Assembly: GCF_900112105.1 (NCBI RefSeq) | Contig: NZ_FOKV01000010.1 | Span: 1 to 64,000 of the forward strand | Source: Zunongwangia mangrovi | GTDB lineage: Bacteria; Bacteroidota; Bacteroidia; Flavobacteriales; Flavobacteriaceae | DNA: 64,000 nt | Reading direction: 5' to 3' | Part shown: positions 9,421 to 17,136 of the stretch, in pieces | Layout: the number at the start of each line of letters is the position of its first letter | Position numbering within the stretch: position 1 is the stretch's first letter | Translations under genes and position numbers: made by a program | Notes under the pieces: model-generated | What the model was told of the DNA's origin: nothing | Databases searched by the model: none | Seen by the model: the letters and a program-made list of their open reading frames with translations, nothing else

Positions 9421-9699
9421 TTATCTTTCAATAATATAAGGTATTTGTGTTCCTCCCTCTTTTTCCTCGGTTAATTCTTCATCCATAAAAACTGGATAGA
9501 CGGTACTAAGATCGTCAGAAAATCTTACCTGGCATGGCTCAGATGTTTGAGAATTACAAGGATCCTGTGATAGTTGAACCGCCGTATCATTTTGCTCTAT
9601 CCATCCATTGGACTGTTGTTCATTCGCTTTTGTTGAAAAAGCAAGACCAACAGCCATTGCGATTGCCATTACCGGCATTAAAATTTTTGAAGATTTCAT
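9421..9699 (-). CDS. Small secreted protein, DUF6520-like
   Basis: The 92-residue protein opens with MKSSKILMPVMAIAMAVGLAF and a short A-x-A style cleavage site near STKANE, a pattern of DUF6520-family proteins in Flavobacteriaceae. The mature part is about 65 residues, acidic, with two cysteines nine residues apart (DPCNSQTSEPC). The tail is EGGTQIPYIIER. Function is unknown. A gene for a MauE-like membrane protein lies just upstream on the same strand, a partner usually linked to disulfide chemistry. Possible roles are a secreted peptide or a small periplasmic factor. The family name is from recall of the N-terminal pattern. Confidence 0.65.
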   Translation of the reverse strand: MKSSKILMPVMAIAMAVGLAFSTKANEQQSNGWIEQNDTAVQLSQDPCNSQTSEPCQVRFSDDLSTVYPVFMDEELTEEKEGGTQIPYIIER

Positions 9700-9761
9700 A
9701 ATTTTTGAGTTTTAATTCATACCTACTCTATCCTTTCAGGTTTTCGGCTTCCCCTGCATCG

Positions 9762-10205
9762 TCACGTAACAATATTTTTATATTCATTTTTACTATTAAG
9801 ATATATTCCAAGGCCGCTTAAAAGTGTAAGACTTACATTGAAAATTAAATGTTCTTTCCAGCTTAATTCACTTACAATACCTCCGCAGGAACAAGGTAGG
9901 TTATCGCTAAAAACAAGTATTCCTCCTAAGTAAATACTAAAAATAAGCATCAGTAAAAACACCAGGTACCATCCTGTTTTTAAGTATTTACCACTTATAA
10001 GTAATCCTGAAATTCCAATTTCTAGCATCGGTATTATAATAGACACAAATCGAGCAAGAAAGGAATATCCAAAAATGGGACTGTTTAAAAGATCATTATA
10101 AAACTTTCGATAATCGATAAGCTTGCTTATGGCAGCGTATAAAAAGAGTATAATAAAAATATACCGAATAATAATTTCCAAATACTTTCTCAAAGTGTTT
10201 TTCAT
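9762..10205 (-). CDS. MauE/DoxX-like redox-associated membrane protein
   Basis: About 147 residues with four membrane segments (around 10-30, 50-70, 75-98 and 118-136) and the motif LPCSCGG after the third. The layout matches the MauE/DoxX family, which is often tied to thiol oxidation or reduction of exported proteins. I chose ATG at 10205 rather than the upstream ATG at 10244, because the protein then begins MKNTLRKYLEI like its relatives. It precedes the two-cysteine secreted protein and may act on it, which is inference. Confidence 0.75.
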   Translation of the reverse strand: MKNTLRKYLEIIIRYIFIILFLYAAISKLIDYRKFYNDLLNSPIFGYSFLARFVSIIIPMLEIGISGLLISGKYLKTGWYLVFLLMLIFSIYLGGILVFSDNLPCSCGGIVSELSWKEHLIFNVSLTLLSGLGIYLNSKNEYKNIVT

Positions 10206-10291
10206 GACCTTCCTATTTCCAATAGGATAAAGTTGATAAAACAATTTTGCTCTTTAAGAATAAAATATTGTCTTACAGGTATTTTGAAGAA

Positions 10292-11221
10292 TTAATTGAT
10301 ATAATTATCGTCTTTAAATTTAGAAGGTGATTTTCCATACTTCTTTTTAAAGGCTTTTGAAAAATACGGATAGTCCATAAACCCGAAATTTTTTGCTATA
10401 ACACTTAAGGGTGTTGGAGTATTAACAATCATCTGATAAGCCATTTCCAGCCGCTTTTCACGATGAAATTTAACAACAGGGGTTTGATAAAGTGCTTTAA
10501 ATCCCTTTTTTAATTTGAACTCGTTTAAATTAAACTTACGAGCAATTTCATTGAGGGAAGGTAATTTTTGGTGCAAATTACTCAGGATGTACTGATGTAC
10601 TTTTCTTAAATTCATTATATCAGCCTGATACTGAATAATAGAGTGTTCCTTGTTTCTGGATTTTGTTTTTGGCTGCAGTAACGGCACTTTTATCTCCTTC
10701 TCTGCAATCGGTAAGCCACGAAATAAAAAATAGACTCCGTCCGCTCCCTTTACAAAATGACAATATCCCCAACAATCTAAAATATTCCCTGATTTTAAAT
10801 GAAAGGAAATTAATAATCGTACCGGGGTATGAGTTCGTTCTTCCTCAAAATGAACTTTGAGCTGTTGGGTTATAGCAGCATAAGTTGATTCGGTTACGAC
10901 CTCACTTAAAGGCAGTTCCAACAATTTTTTTTCAGGAATTTGCATAAGATCCACAAACCGACAATTAACACCGGTAATTTTAAACTCTTCATTAACCGCA
11001 AATACATAGGGGTCTGCCATATTCTTTATTCCAAACACTCCGGGGTGAGAAATAAACATTCCTAATTCCTCTGCCAAATAATTAAGTCGTTCTCCTATAT
11101 TTTCAATTTCACTTTCAGGATTTTCTACTTGATATCGATAAGCAAAGTTTCCCAAAGCTAGTTGAACAATCATTTCTAATATATCATCAATTTTAGCTAA
11201 TTCCTTTTTATTCACTGACAT
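10292..11221 (-). CDS. AraC-family regulator with HAMP-like and PAS-like sensor part
   Basis: The 309-residue protein has an N-terminal segment (about 10-55, LALGNFAYRY through ENIGERLNYLAEEL) that looks like a HAMP-type helical linker. A PAS-like domain follows (about 60-175, DPYVFAVNEEFKITGVNCRF and VYFLFRGLPI). The C-terminal AraC HTH pair covers about 210-305 (SLNEIARKFNLNEFKLKKGF, SVIAKNFGFMDYPYFSKAFKKKYGKSPSKF). No membrane segment is seen, so it would sense a cytoplasmic or membrane-permeant signal. It overlaps the upstream STAS-like gene by 14 bp and diverges from the PLP-enzyme gene, which makes both neighbours likely partners or targets. Confidence 0.85.
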   Translation of the reverse strand: MSVNKKELAKIDDILEMIVQLALGNFAYRYQVENPESEIENIGERLNYLAEELGMFISHPGVFGIKNMADPYVFAVNEEFKITGVNCRFVDLMQIPEKKLLELPLSEVVTESTYAAITQQLKVHFEEERTHTPVRLLISFHLKSGNILDCWGYCHFVKGADGVYFLFRGLPIAEKEIKVPLLQPKTKSRNKEHSIIQYQADIMNLRKVHQYILSNLHQKLPSLNEIARKFNLNEFKLKKGFKALYQTPVVKFHREKRLEMAYQMIVNTPTPLSVIAKNFGFMDYPYFSKAFKKKYGKSPSKFKDDNYIN

Positions 11222-11585
11222 ATGGTTTTAAAAATTGTAGAGCAGCCTCTTGCGTAGAGAAAACAGCTGTAGGAGCCGTAGGTTGATCCACAGTAATAAA
11301 AAAATCGGCCAATTTTTCTTTACTATAGGAATTGGCCACATAAGCCACGGCTTTCGCCAACACCGATCCTTGCACCGCGAGAAATCGTCTGGCACTTAAG
11401 TTCGGTTTCCCAATTTGTCTTACATCGCATAAGACCGGAAAGGCTATTTCACGCTGTAAAGACAATCGCGCAGCGACAATCTTCTCTGCCGCTGCTAAGT
11501 CAAAATTTTCAAAGGGCAAATATTTAAAAAACAAGACCCCATCCTGAATAAATAATTCAGAATACTCATTTTTAATATAATTCAT
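11208..11585 (-). CDS. STAS/SpoIIAA-like small protein (DUF7793-type)
   Basis: The 125-residue cytoplasmic protein shows alternating strands and helices like SpoIIAA/STAS folds: DGVLFFKYLPFENFDLAAAEKIV, FPVLCDVRQIGKPN, RFLAVQGSVLAKAVAYVANS, FFITVDQP, FSTQEAALQFLKPY. Such proteins often act as partners that transmit a regulatory state. Its last codons overlap the start of the AraC-type gene, implying coupled translation and perhaps a direct complex. The family number is from recall and less certain than the fold. Confidence 0.6.
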   Translation of the reverse strand: MNYIKNEYSELFIQDGVLFFKYLPFENFDLAAAEKIVAARLSLQREIAFPVLCDVRQIGKPNLSARRFLAVQGSVLAKAVAYVANSYSKEKLADFFITVDQPTAPTAVFSTQEAALQFLKPYVSE

Positions 11586-11817
11586 ATTCTCGATAAATTT
11601 GGGTAAGACAGGAACCTTTTATTACATTAATTATCTATCCATTTGTTCCCGTTTGAACGAATTTAATTACAATTAGGCTTAAAAAGTTGTCATCAAAGGA
11701 TTAATACTTGTCTAAAAAGTATTAATTAACGGTCTACCCTATGTTTTCACTTCTAGATCAGTATTTATTTTTTAGTTTGATTTAGAAATAGCCCACAATC
11801 CTGCAAATTATAAATCG

Positions 11818-14223
11818 ATGGCAAAAATTAAGACCAATAATGTATTGAATACTATAGTTTCCGTATTGTCCGGAGCTAAAGATGCCGGAGCCTTGCATCT
11901 ATACGCCGAAGGAACAAGTTTTAATGGTCGCCATATCAAGGTCTCCGGACATCAAATGTATCATTTTGGAACAACCGGATATTTAGGATTGGAACAGGAT
12001 CAACGTTTAAAAGAGGCAGCCATTGCAGCGATACAGAATTATGGAACACAATTCCCATTATCAAAAAGCTATATATCACATCCTCTGTACTACGAATTAG
12101 AGTCTTTGATGAGATCCATCTATGATAATAATTATATCATCATTACAAAAAATAGTACGCTAGGACATATTGCGGTCATCCCATCAATTATGGATGATGG
12201 AGATGGGGTTTTACTCGATCATCAGGTGCATTGGAGTGTTCAAAATGCTGTTGCTCCACTAAAATTAAGATCAATCCCTGTAGAAATGGTTCGGCATAAC
12301 GACCTGAACATGCTAGAAGACAAAATCAAAAAATTACAAACTTCACGAAATAAAATCTGGTATATGGCAGATGGTGTATACTCCATGTATGGAGACTATG
12401 CACCGATAAAGGAACTCATGGAACTATCCAAAAAGTATCCCAAATTATATTTTTACTTTGATGATGTCCATGGGATGAGCTGGAAAGGAGATCATGGTAA
12501 TGGGTTTGTGATGAGTAAATTAAAGAATTTACCGGATAAGGTCGTTATTTTTGGAACTCTGAGCAAGACATTTGGTGCAAGCGGCTCAGTCATGGTATGC
12601 AAGGATAAAAATCTATTTTCCAGAATTAAAAATTATGGAGGACCACTCAGCTTTTCAGCACAATTAGAACCGGCATCCGTAGGTGCTGCCATAGCATCGG
12701 CTAAAATTCATTTATCCCCCGAAATAGTTGATTTACAACAGCAACTTCAGAAACGAGTAATATTCTTCAATGATCTTTTGGAAGGCACAAAGCTTCCATT
12801 GATTACTCAGAATGATTCTCCAGTATTTTTTATCGGCGCAGGTAGCCCTGAAACAGGATATAACTTAGTGCAACGTTTAATGAATGATGGTTTCTACACG
12901 AATCTGGGAATCTTTCCTGCAGTACCCATAAAAAATACGGGATTAAGAATAACCATTTCATTACATAACAAAGAAAAGGATATCGAAAAGCTCGTTAGAA
13001 GTTTGAACTTTCATTATCCCAAATCTTTAAATGAAACACATACCGATCTCGGTCGGGTACATTTTGCTTTCGGAATGACTTCTAAGTCTTTTAAGACTGA
13101 AAAAAGTAAACATTTACATTATAACATCGAGCATTCGATAAATGCTATTGATCCTGAGCTTTGGAATACGCATATGGCAGATCGAGGAATGCTTGACTGG
13201 AAGGGATTAAAGTTTCTTGAAGAAAGCTTCTCTGGAAATGACAAACCAGAACATAATTTTCAATTTTACTATATTATTATTCGTGACCGTGAGTTCCACC
13301 CGATACTTATAAGTTTTTTTACTTATGGTTTATTGAAGGAGGATATGCTGGCTTCAGCCCCTGTCTCTTTAAAGATTGAAAAGCAAAGAGAAAAAGATCC
13401 CTATTATTTTACTTCCTCCAGTATGAGTATGGGAAGTATTTTTAGCGAAGCATCTCATCTCTATCTCGACCGAGAACATCTACTATGGCAGGATGCATTT
13501 CATCTTATGCTAAAAAAAATTGAAGATTTGGAACGAAAGCTTCGACCGGATTCAATTATTATGAGAGACTTTGATCCATCGGATAGAGAATTGGAACAAC
13601 TATTTCACCATAAAGGGTATATGAAGGTTAGTATGCCGGAAGGAGCATTCTATAATCATTTCACATGGGATACAAAGGAAAGCTATTTCCAAAGTCTTAG
13701 TCAGAGATCTCGCCGACATTTCAGAAATGATATATTACCAAAAGAGCAACATGTAGTCATTGAAGTTACACATCAATTAAAAGAGCGAGAATTAAAGCAT
13801 TGTTTTCAACTCTATTTAAATGTTAAAAGAAATAACCCCGGACTGAATACTTTTGATTATCCGATAAAACTTTTTAAGAATATGAATAATAGTCGGGATT
13901 GGCGGTTTATCTTAGTAAAAAAAGTAAAAGTTCCCAACCAAATAATCGGAGTCATGTTTTGCTATTTCAATCATAATAGCATTTTCGTGCCTGGTCTTGT
14001 AGGTCTTGACTACGACTTCAATGAGAAGTTTGGTATCTACCGCCAACTGTTATATCATTCTATATTAGAGGCTAAAAAATTAGGAGCTAAGCGCATTGAC
14101 TTCGGAATTACAGCAGGTTTTGAGAAGCGTAAATTAGGTGCTCATTTGTATCAAAATTGTGCCTATATACAGACATCTGATAATTTCAACCTGGAATCTC
14201 TGGAATGGCTAAGACAGGAGTAA
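11818..14223 (+). CDS. Alpha-oxoamine synthase fused to FemAB/BioF2-like acyltransferase
   Basis: This 801-residue protein joins two enzymes. Residues about 20-400 are a fold-type I PLP enzyme of the alpha-oxoamine synthase group (KBL, AONS/BioF, serine palmitoyltransferase, CqsA). The evidence is FGTTGYLGLE near 50, the PLP-ring aspartate in FDDVHGMSW (Asp215, His218), and the Schiff-base lysine in FGTLSKTFGASG (Lys250). Residues about 430-795 form a FemAB-like double GNAT region (EHSINAIDPELW; RSRRHFRNDILP; KRIDFGITAGFEKRKLG). The first part should condense an acyl thioester with an amino acid and release CO2; the second could N-acylate the resulting amino-ketone. The product could be a sphingoid or sulfonolipid base, or a diffusible signal; none is proven. 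It sits between a divergent sensor-type AraC gene and rteC. Confidence 0.88.
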   Translation: MAKIKTNNVLNTIVSVLSGAKDAGALHLYAEGTSFNGRHIKVSGHQMYHFGTTGYLGLEQDQRLKEAAIAAIQNYGTQFPLSKSYISHPLYYELESLMRSIYDNNYIIITKNSTLGHIAVIPSIMDDGDGVLLDHQVHWSVQNAVAPLKLRSIPVEMVRHNDLNMLEDKIKKLQTSRNKIWYMADGVYSMYGDYAPIKELMELSKKYPKLYFYFDDVHGMSWKGDHGNGFVMSKLKNLPDKVVIFGTLSKTFGASGSVMVCKDKNLFSRIKNYGGPLSFSAQLEPASVGAAIASAKIHLSPEIVDLQQQLQKRVIFFNDLLEGTKLPLITQNDSPVFFIGAGSPETGYNLVQRLMNDGFYTNLGIFPAVPIKNTGLRITISLHNKEKDIEKLVRSLNFHYPKSLNETHTDLGRVHFAFGMTSKSFKTEKSKHLHYNIEHSINAIDPELWNTHMADRGMLDWKGLKFLEESFSGNDKPEHNFQFYYIIIRDREFHPILISFFTYGLLKEDMLASAPVSLKIEKQREKDPYYFTSSSMSMGSIFSEASHLYLDREHLLWQDAFHLMLKKIEDLERKLRPDSIIMRDFDPSDRELEQLFHHKGYMKVSMPEGAFYNHFTWDTKESYFQSLSQRSRRHFRNDILPKEQHVVIEVTHQLKERELKHCFQLYLNVKRNNPGLNTFDYPIKLFKNMNNSRDWRFILVKKVKVPNQIIGVMFCYFNHNSIFVPGLVGLDYDFNEKFGIYRQLLYHSILEAKKLGAKRIDFGITAGFEKRKLGAHLYQNCAYIQTSDNFNLESLEWLRQE

Positions 14224-14314
14224 TTTTAATTAGTTTGGCTCTATTTCTAATCAACTCAAAAGTTTGAAACTAGCACAACAACGTCACTATTTGTTATCTT
14301 TAAATACGCACCCC

Positions 14315-15148
14315 ATGATCGAGAACATTATGTCGACTTTTAGCGAAAACATCGATAGCCTGATTCATTCCGGTGATTCCGATCTTAAAAAGGCTGAATC
14401 CGGAATTCAGCTCTCGGTAAAAACGCTCACTAAACTTCAAAAACACGTGGATAAGAAGGATTTTGAAGATCCCCAATCGGAAATAGACTTCTTCAGGAAT
14501 ATTAAACCCCTTCCAATGAGTTACCATATCTACTTCTCTCAGGTACGTCATTGTGAGATTAAACTACCAAAAATCGGTAATTCTAATAAGGTGCGATTTC
14601 TTGAGAAAGAAATGAAAAAGATCAATCAATTCTTTTCGGAGAACAACAGTTTTGTGAGTTATATGGAACAGGGGCATACGTATCTTGATCATATGTTCTT
14701 TAGTCGTCACGGGAAAAGAGATTTTTCGTTTAACCCCAATATTTTCTACTACCAATACCCGGAATTCTCCACCTCTCATGATTTGCTTTGGTCTCAGGTA
14801 CAAGCGCTTTACCGTTACATTCATTATATTCGGGAAAAACTGGAAAGAATAGAACCGGGAAGCAGCAGTAATTTCAGGGAACGAAAACCTAATCTTTTAA
14901 TTTGGTCCGGTACCAAAACCAATTTGGTCGAAATGATCTATTCTTTTTATTTTAATGGAGACATCAATCATGGAACCGTAGATCTAAAAACTCTTTTTGC
15001 AGCTTTTGAAGATTTCTTTAATATCAAGATCGATAATTTCTACAAAACATACGGCGAAATAAAATCCCGTAAAGATCCTCGTACCAAATATCTTCATTCA
15101 CTTGCCGCAATCATGGACGCTAAAATGCGAGAAGACGATAAAAAATAG
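14315..15148 (+). CDS. rteC: RteC-family regulator of ICE excision
   Basis: The protein matches RteC of CTnDOT-type elements over its whole length, with the family segments FFRNIKPLPMSYHIYFSQV, FSRHGKRDF, LLWSGTKTNLVEMIYSFYFNG (shown here as LIWSGTKTNLVEMIY) and the closing KDPRTKYLHSLAAIMDAKM. In CTnDOT, RteC is a winged-helix activator of the excision genes. I chose ATG at 14315; a nearby ATG at 14330 is possible, while the in-frame TTG at 14264 lacks support. An excisionase-like gene lies 277 bp downstream with duplicated 12-bp sites in between. The gene follows the PLP-acyltransferase gene by 91 bp. Confidence 0.9.
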   Translation: MIENIMSTFSENIDSLIHSGDSDLKKAESGIQLSVKTLTKLQKHVDKKDFEDPQSEIDFFRNIKPLPMSYHIYFSQVRHCEIKLPKIGNSNKVRFLEKEMKKINQFFSENNSFVSYMEQGHTYLDHMFFSRHGKRDFSFNPNIFYYQYPEFSTSHDLLWSQVQALYRYIHYIREKLERIEPGSSSNFRERKPNLLIWSGTKTNLVEMIYSFYFNGDINHGTVDLKTLFAAFEDFFNIKIDNFYKTYGEIKSRKDPRTKYLHSLAAIMDAKMREDDKK

Positions 15149-15151
15149 ATA

Positions 15152-15175
15152 TTCGTAGTCAACTCGTACTACGAA
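15152..15175. promoter_or_regulatory. Inverted repeat TTCGTAGT-N8-ACTACGAA, candidate operator
   Basis: Eight-base arms face each other just after the rteC stop. The right arm belongs to TCGTACTACGAA (15164-15175), which recurs exactly at 15291-15302. RteC of CTnDOT is known to bind inverted half-sites ahead of the excision genes. That these are RteC sites here is inferred. Confidence 0.5.
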
Positions 15176-15290
15176 AAGTTCATTTCTCGTAAAATTCTTT
15201 CCTATTTTACGCCTTACCTACCTCTTATTCCTCCTTCCCCTATTTAAATCAGGTCATAACAAGCTAAATCCTATCAAAAGTTAAAGTTTT

Positions 15291-15302
15291 TCGTACTACG
15301 AA
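15291..15302. promoter_or_regulatory. Second TCGTACTACGAA copy ahead of the excisionase-like gene
   Basis: This copy is part of TTCGTACTACGAA, a palindrome around a single central C. It repeats the 12 bp at 15164-15175 after 127 bp. It lies 124 bp before the excisionase-like start. Confidence 0.5.
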
Positions 15303-15362
15303 GCTCCTACCGAAAAAAGACCATCAAAGTCCACCAATTTTATAGAACGAAAGTCAAATCAT

Positions 15363-15408
15363 GGAAAGGGCTATCATTTAAAAACAATCAACCTTGATAG
15401 CCCATTCC
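15363..15408 (+). promoter_or_regulatory. Leader hairpin upstream of the excisionase-like gene
   Basis: GGGCTATCA (15368-15376) pairs with TGATAGCCC (15395-15403), and the stem extends outward after one mismatch by GGAA/TTCC. No T-run follows. It ends 17 bp before the ATG at 15426, so it could expose or hide the translation start. Confidence 0.55.
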
Positions 15409-15425
15409 TTTAAAACCAATTTATT

Positions 15426-15710
15426 ATGCCAAGTTCAATTATTACAACCGACGATTTAAGAGAATTTAAAGTAGAGCTACTCGAAGACATTAAAAAACTG
15501 CTCACCTCACAATCTAAGAATAAAGTAAAACGCTATTTAAAATCTGCCGAAGTTATGGATATGCTTCAAATCAGTCCGGGAACACTTCAAAACTTAAGAA
15601 TTAACGGTACCCTGCCCTATACTAAAATGGGAGGCATTATTTATTACGATACCCAGCAGATTCAAAAAGTTTTAGATCAAAACAGTATTCATCATAAAAT
15701 GAAACTTTAA
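15426..15710 (+). CDS. Excisionase-like helix-turn-helix protein (Xis2c-type)
   Basis: The 94-residue protein has an N-terminal helical part (about 8-30). A MerR/excisionase-type winged helix follows (about 38-85: RYLKSAEVMDMLQISPGTLQNLR, then the wing LPYTKMGGIIYYDTQQIQKVL). Proteins of this kind bend DNA at attachment sites or act as regulators in CTnDOT-like elements, where they head the excision operon. It overlaps the next gene by one base (TAATG), and three genes in a row are coupled. Position after rteC supports the excisionase role. Confidence 0.8.
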   Translation: MPSSIITTDDLREFKVELLEDIKKLLTSQSKNKVKRYLKSAEVMDMLQISPGTLQNLRINGTLPYTKMGGIIYYDTQQIQKVLDQNSIHHKMKL

Positions 15711-16426
15711 TGCGCAATTATATCAAACTACTGACCGCGGCCTATGAGCAGTTTTATAAAGATAGCCGGCTAAGTCCGTCCCATGTTAGTTTATACATGG
15801 CTCTTTTTCAAGAATGGAATATCAGTCGTTTTGCCATAGAATTTTATGCTGATAGGCATTTGCTTATGAAAATTTCCAAGATCGGTTCTACTTCAACCTA
15901 CCATCGTTGTATCGTACAACTACACGACTGGGGATATCTAATATATTACCCTTCTTTCAATCCGTTTAAAGGCAGTAGAATTAGGATGCAACTTCTTGAC
16001 GATACCGAGCAGGAATTAGCATCCGGTTACGATCCCAAATTAGAACAGCTTGCCGAACGCTACCATCCCACCACTGAACAGCTCGACGATCGGAAGTATC
16101 CCGTGAGCGAACAAGCATGCGTATCTAATATAAAACATAATAAACCTTTAAACATTAAAACACCAAACCGGAAGGAGGTTATTTTATTTTTTAAAAATCT
16201 AAAATCAAAAAAATCAAGTGCCAATCATTTTTTTGACCACTATCAAGGACAAAATTGGGTTACCGGTGATGGTCTAGCCATTAAGAACTGGAAATCACTC
16301 GCGAAAAAATGGATCGATAGGCAACATGCTTTTGAAAAGAAAAACAAGATCAGGCATCCCAAATCTGAAAAGGATATAGACTTCTTAAAAACAACTAACG
16401 ATAAAGATTATGGACAACCCCTCTAA
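15710..16426 (+). CDS. ICE replication/regulatory protein with winged-helix start
   Basis: I do not recognise an exact family for these 238 residues. The N-terminal part (about 10-110) looks like a winged helix used by replication initiators of Bacteroidota elements (SPSHVSLYMALFQEWN, ISKIGSTSTYHRCIVQLHDWGYL). A charged linker follows. The C-terminal part (about 160-215) has the pattern FFDHYQGQNWVTGDGLAIKNW followed by KSLAKKWI, seen in DnaD/DnaT-like primosome proteins. Together with the DnaC-like ATPase that overlaps its end by 17 bp it probably starts autonomous replication of the excised circle. That role is inferred. Confidence 0.55.
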   Translation: MRNYIKLLTAAYEQFYKDSRLSPSHVSLYMALFQEWNISRFAIEFYADRHLLMKISKIGSTSTYHRCIVQLHDWGYLIYYPSFNPFKGSRIRMQLLDDTEQELASGYDPKLEQLAERYHPTTEQLDDRKYPVSEQACVSNIKHNKPLNIKTPNRKEVILFFKNLKSKKSSANHFFDHYQGQNWVTGDGLAIKNWKSLAKKWIDRQHAFEKKNKIRHPKSEKDIDFLKTTNDKDYGQPL

Positions 16427-17072
16427 AATTGTTGAAGGTGGCGTCACCTATTCCCTCGGAAGATTTGATGGCTGCTGTGTACACTATGATTTTTCTAAGA
16501 TTCTGGTTTACCTGGAAGCCAAAGGAAAATTACTGTTTGGATCACATTTTGAGCTCTTCAAGAAAGATCGAAAAATACTATTACAATTATGCTCCTACAT
16601 GATTAGGGATGCAACCACCTGTGCGAAATATGATATCGATATCAATAAAGGAATATTACTTTCCGGACCGGTAGGCTGTGGTAAAACCAGTCTCATGAAA
16701 TTATTACGACACTTGGATCCACAGCGGCGTTTTTATGAAATGATTCCATGCCGTAATGTAAGCTTCGGATTCAACCATATCGGTTATAAAACTATTGAAG
16801 ATTATGGGAATTCAGGCTACTATTGTTTTGATGATCTTGGAGTGGAACTTCCCGGAAGATTTTACGGAAAAGATTGTAATGTCATGGGCGAAGTTTTACT
16901 CTCCCGATATGAACGTCATAACCTAAGTAAAGGAACCTTTAAAACACATGCTACCACTAACCTCAACGCCGAAGAATTAGAATCCCGTTATGGTATACGA
17001 GTACGAAGCCGAATGAAAGAAATGTTTAACCTCATCGCCTTTCAGAAACACACCGGAGACAAAAGAAAATAA
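16410..17072 (+). CDS. DnaC-like ATPase (helicase-loader type)
   Basis: The 220-residue P-loop protein has a Walker A GPVGCGKTS (Lys92), a Walker B YYCFDDLGVE, a sensor segment KTHATTNLNAEEL and an arginine-rich end SRYGIRVRSRMKEM. This is the arrangement of DnaC/IstB-type AAA+ ATPases that load a replicative helicase. It begins inside the upstream gene in another frame. Given that neighbour, a role in replicating the excised element is likely. IstB-type transposition helpers are an alternative, but no transposase is near. Confidence 0.75.
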   Translation: MDNPSKIVEGGVTYSLGRFDGCCVHYDFSKILVYLEAKGKLLFGSHFELFKKDRKILLQLCSYMIRDATTCAKYDIDINKGILLSGPVGCGKTSLMKLLRHLDPQRRFYEMIPCRNVSFGFNHIGYKTIEDYGNSGYYCFDDLGVELPGRFYGKDCNVMGEVLLSRYERHNLSKGTFKTHATTNLNAEELESRYGIRVRSRMKEMFNLIAFQKHTGDKRK

Positions 17073-17100
17073 AAGGAATATGCTTTTGGCACATTCCTTT
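17072..17100 (+). terminator. Terminator after the DnaC-like gene
   Basis: AAAGGAAT(A)TGC pairs with GCA(C)ATTCCTTT around TTTTG, with one A-C mismatch. It overlaps the last base of the gene and is followed by an ATTAT tract. It would end the three-gene transcript before the convergent vWA gene. Confidence 0.65.
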
Positions 17101-17136
17101 ATTATCCGGTATATAACTATAATTGCTATTAAATAA

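Noticed and set aside
14264-14314. TTG start of rteC adding 17 residues
   Set aside because: RteC relatives start close to the later ATG, and the leader has no family pattern.
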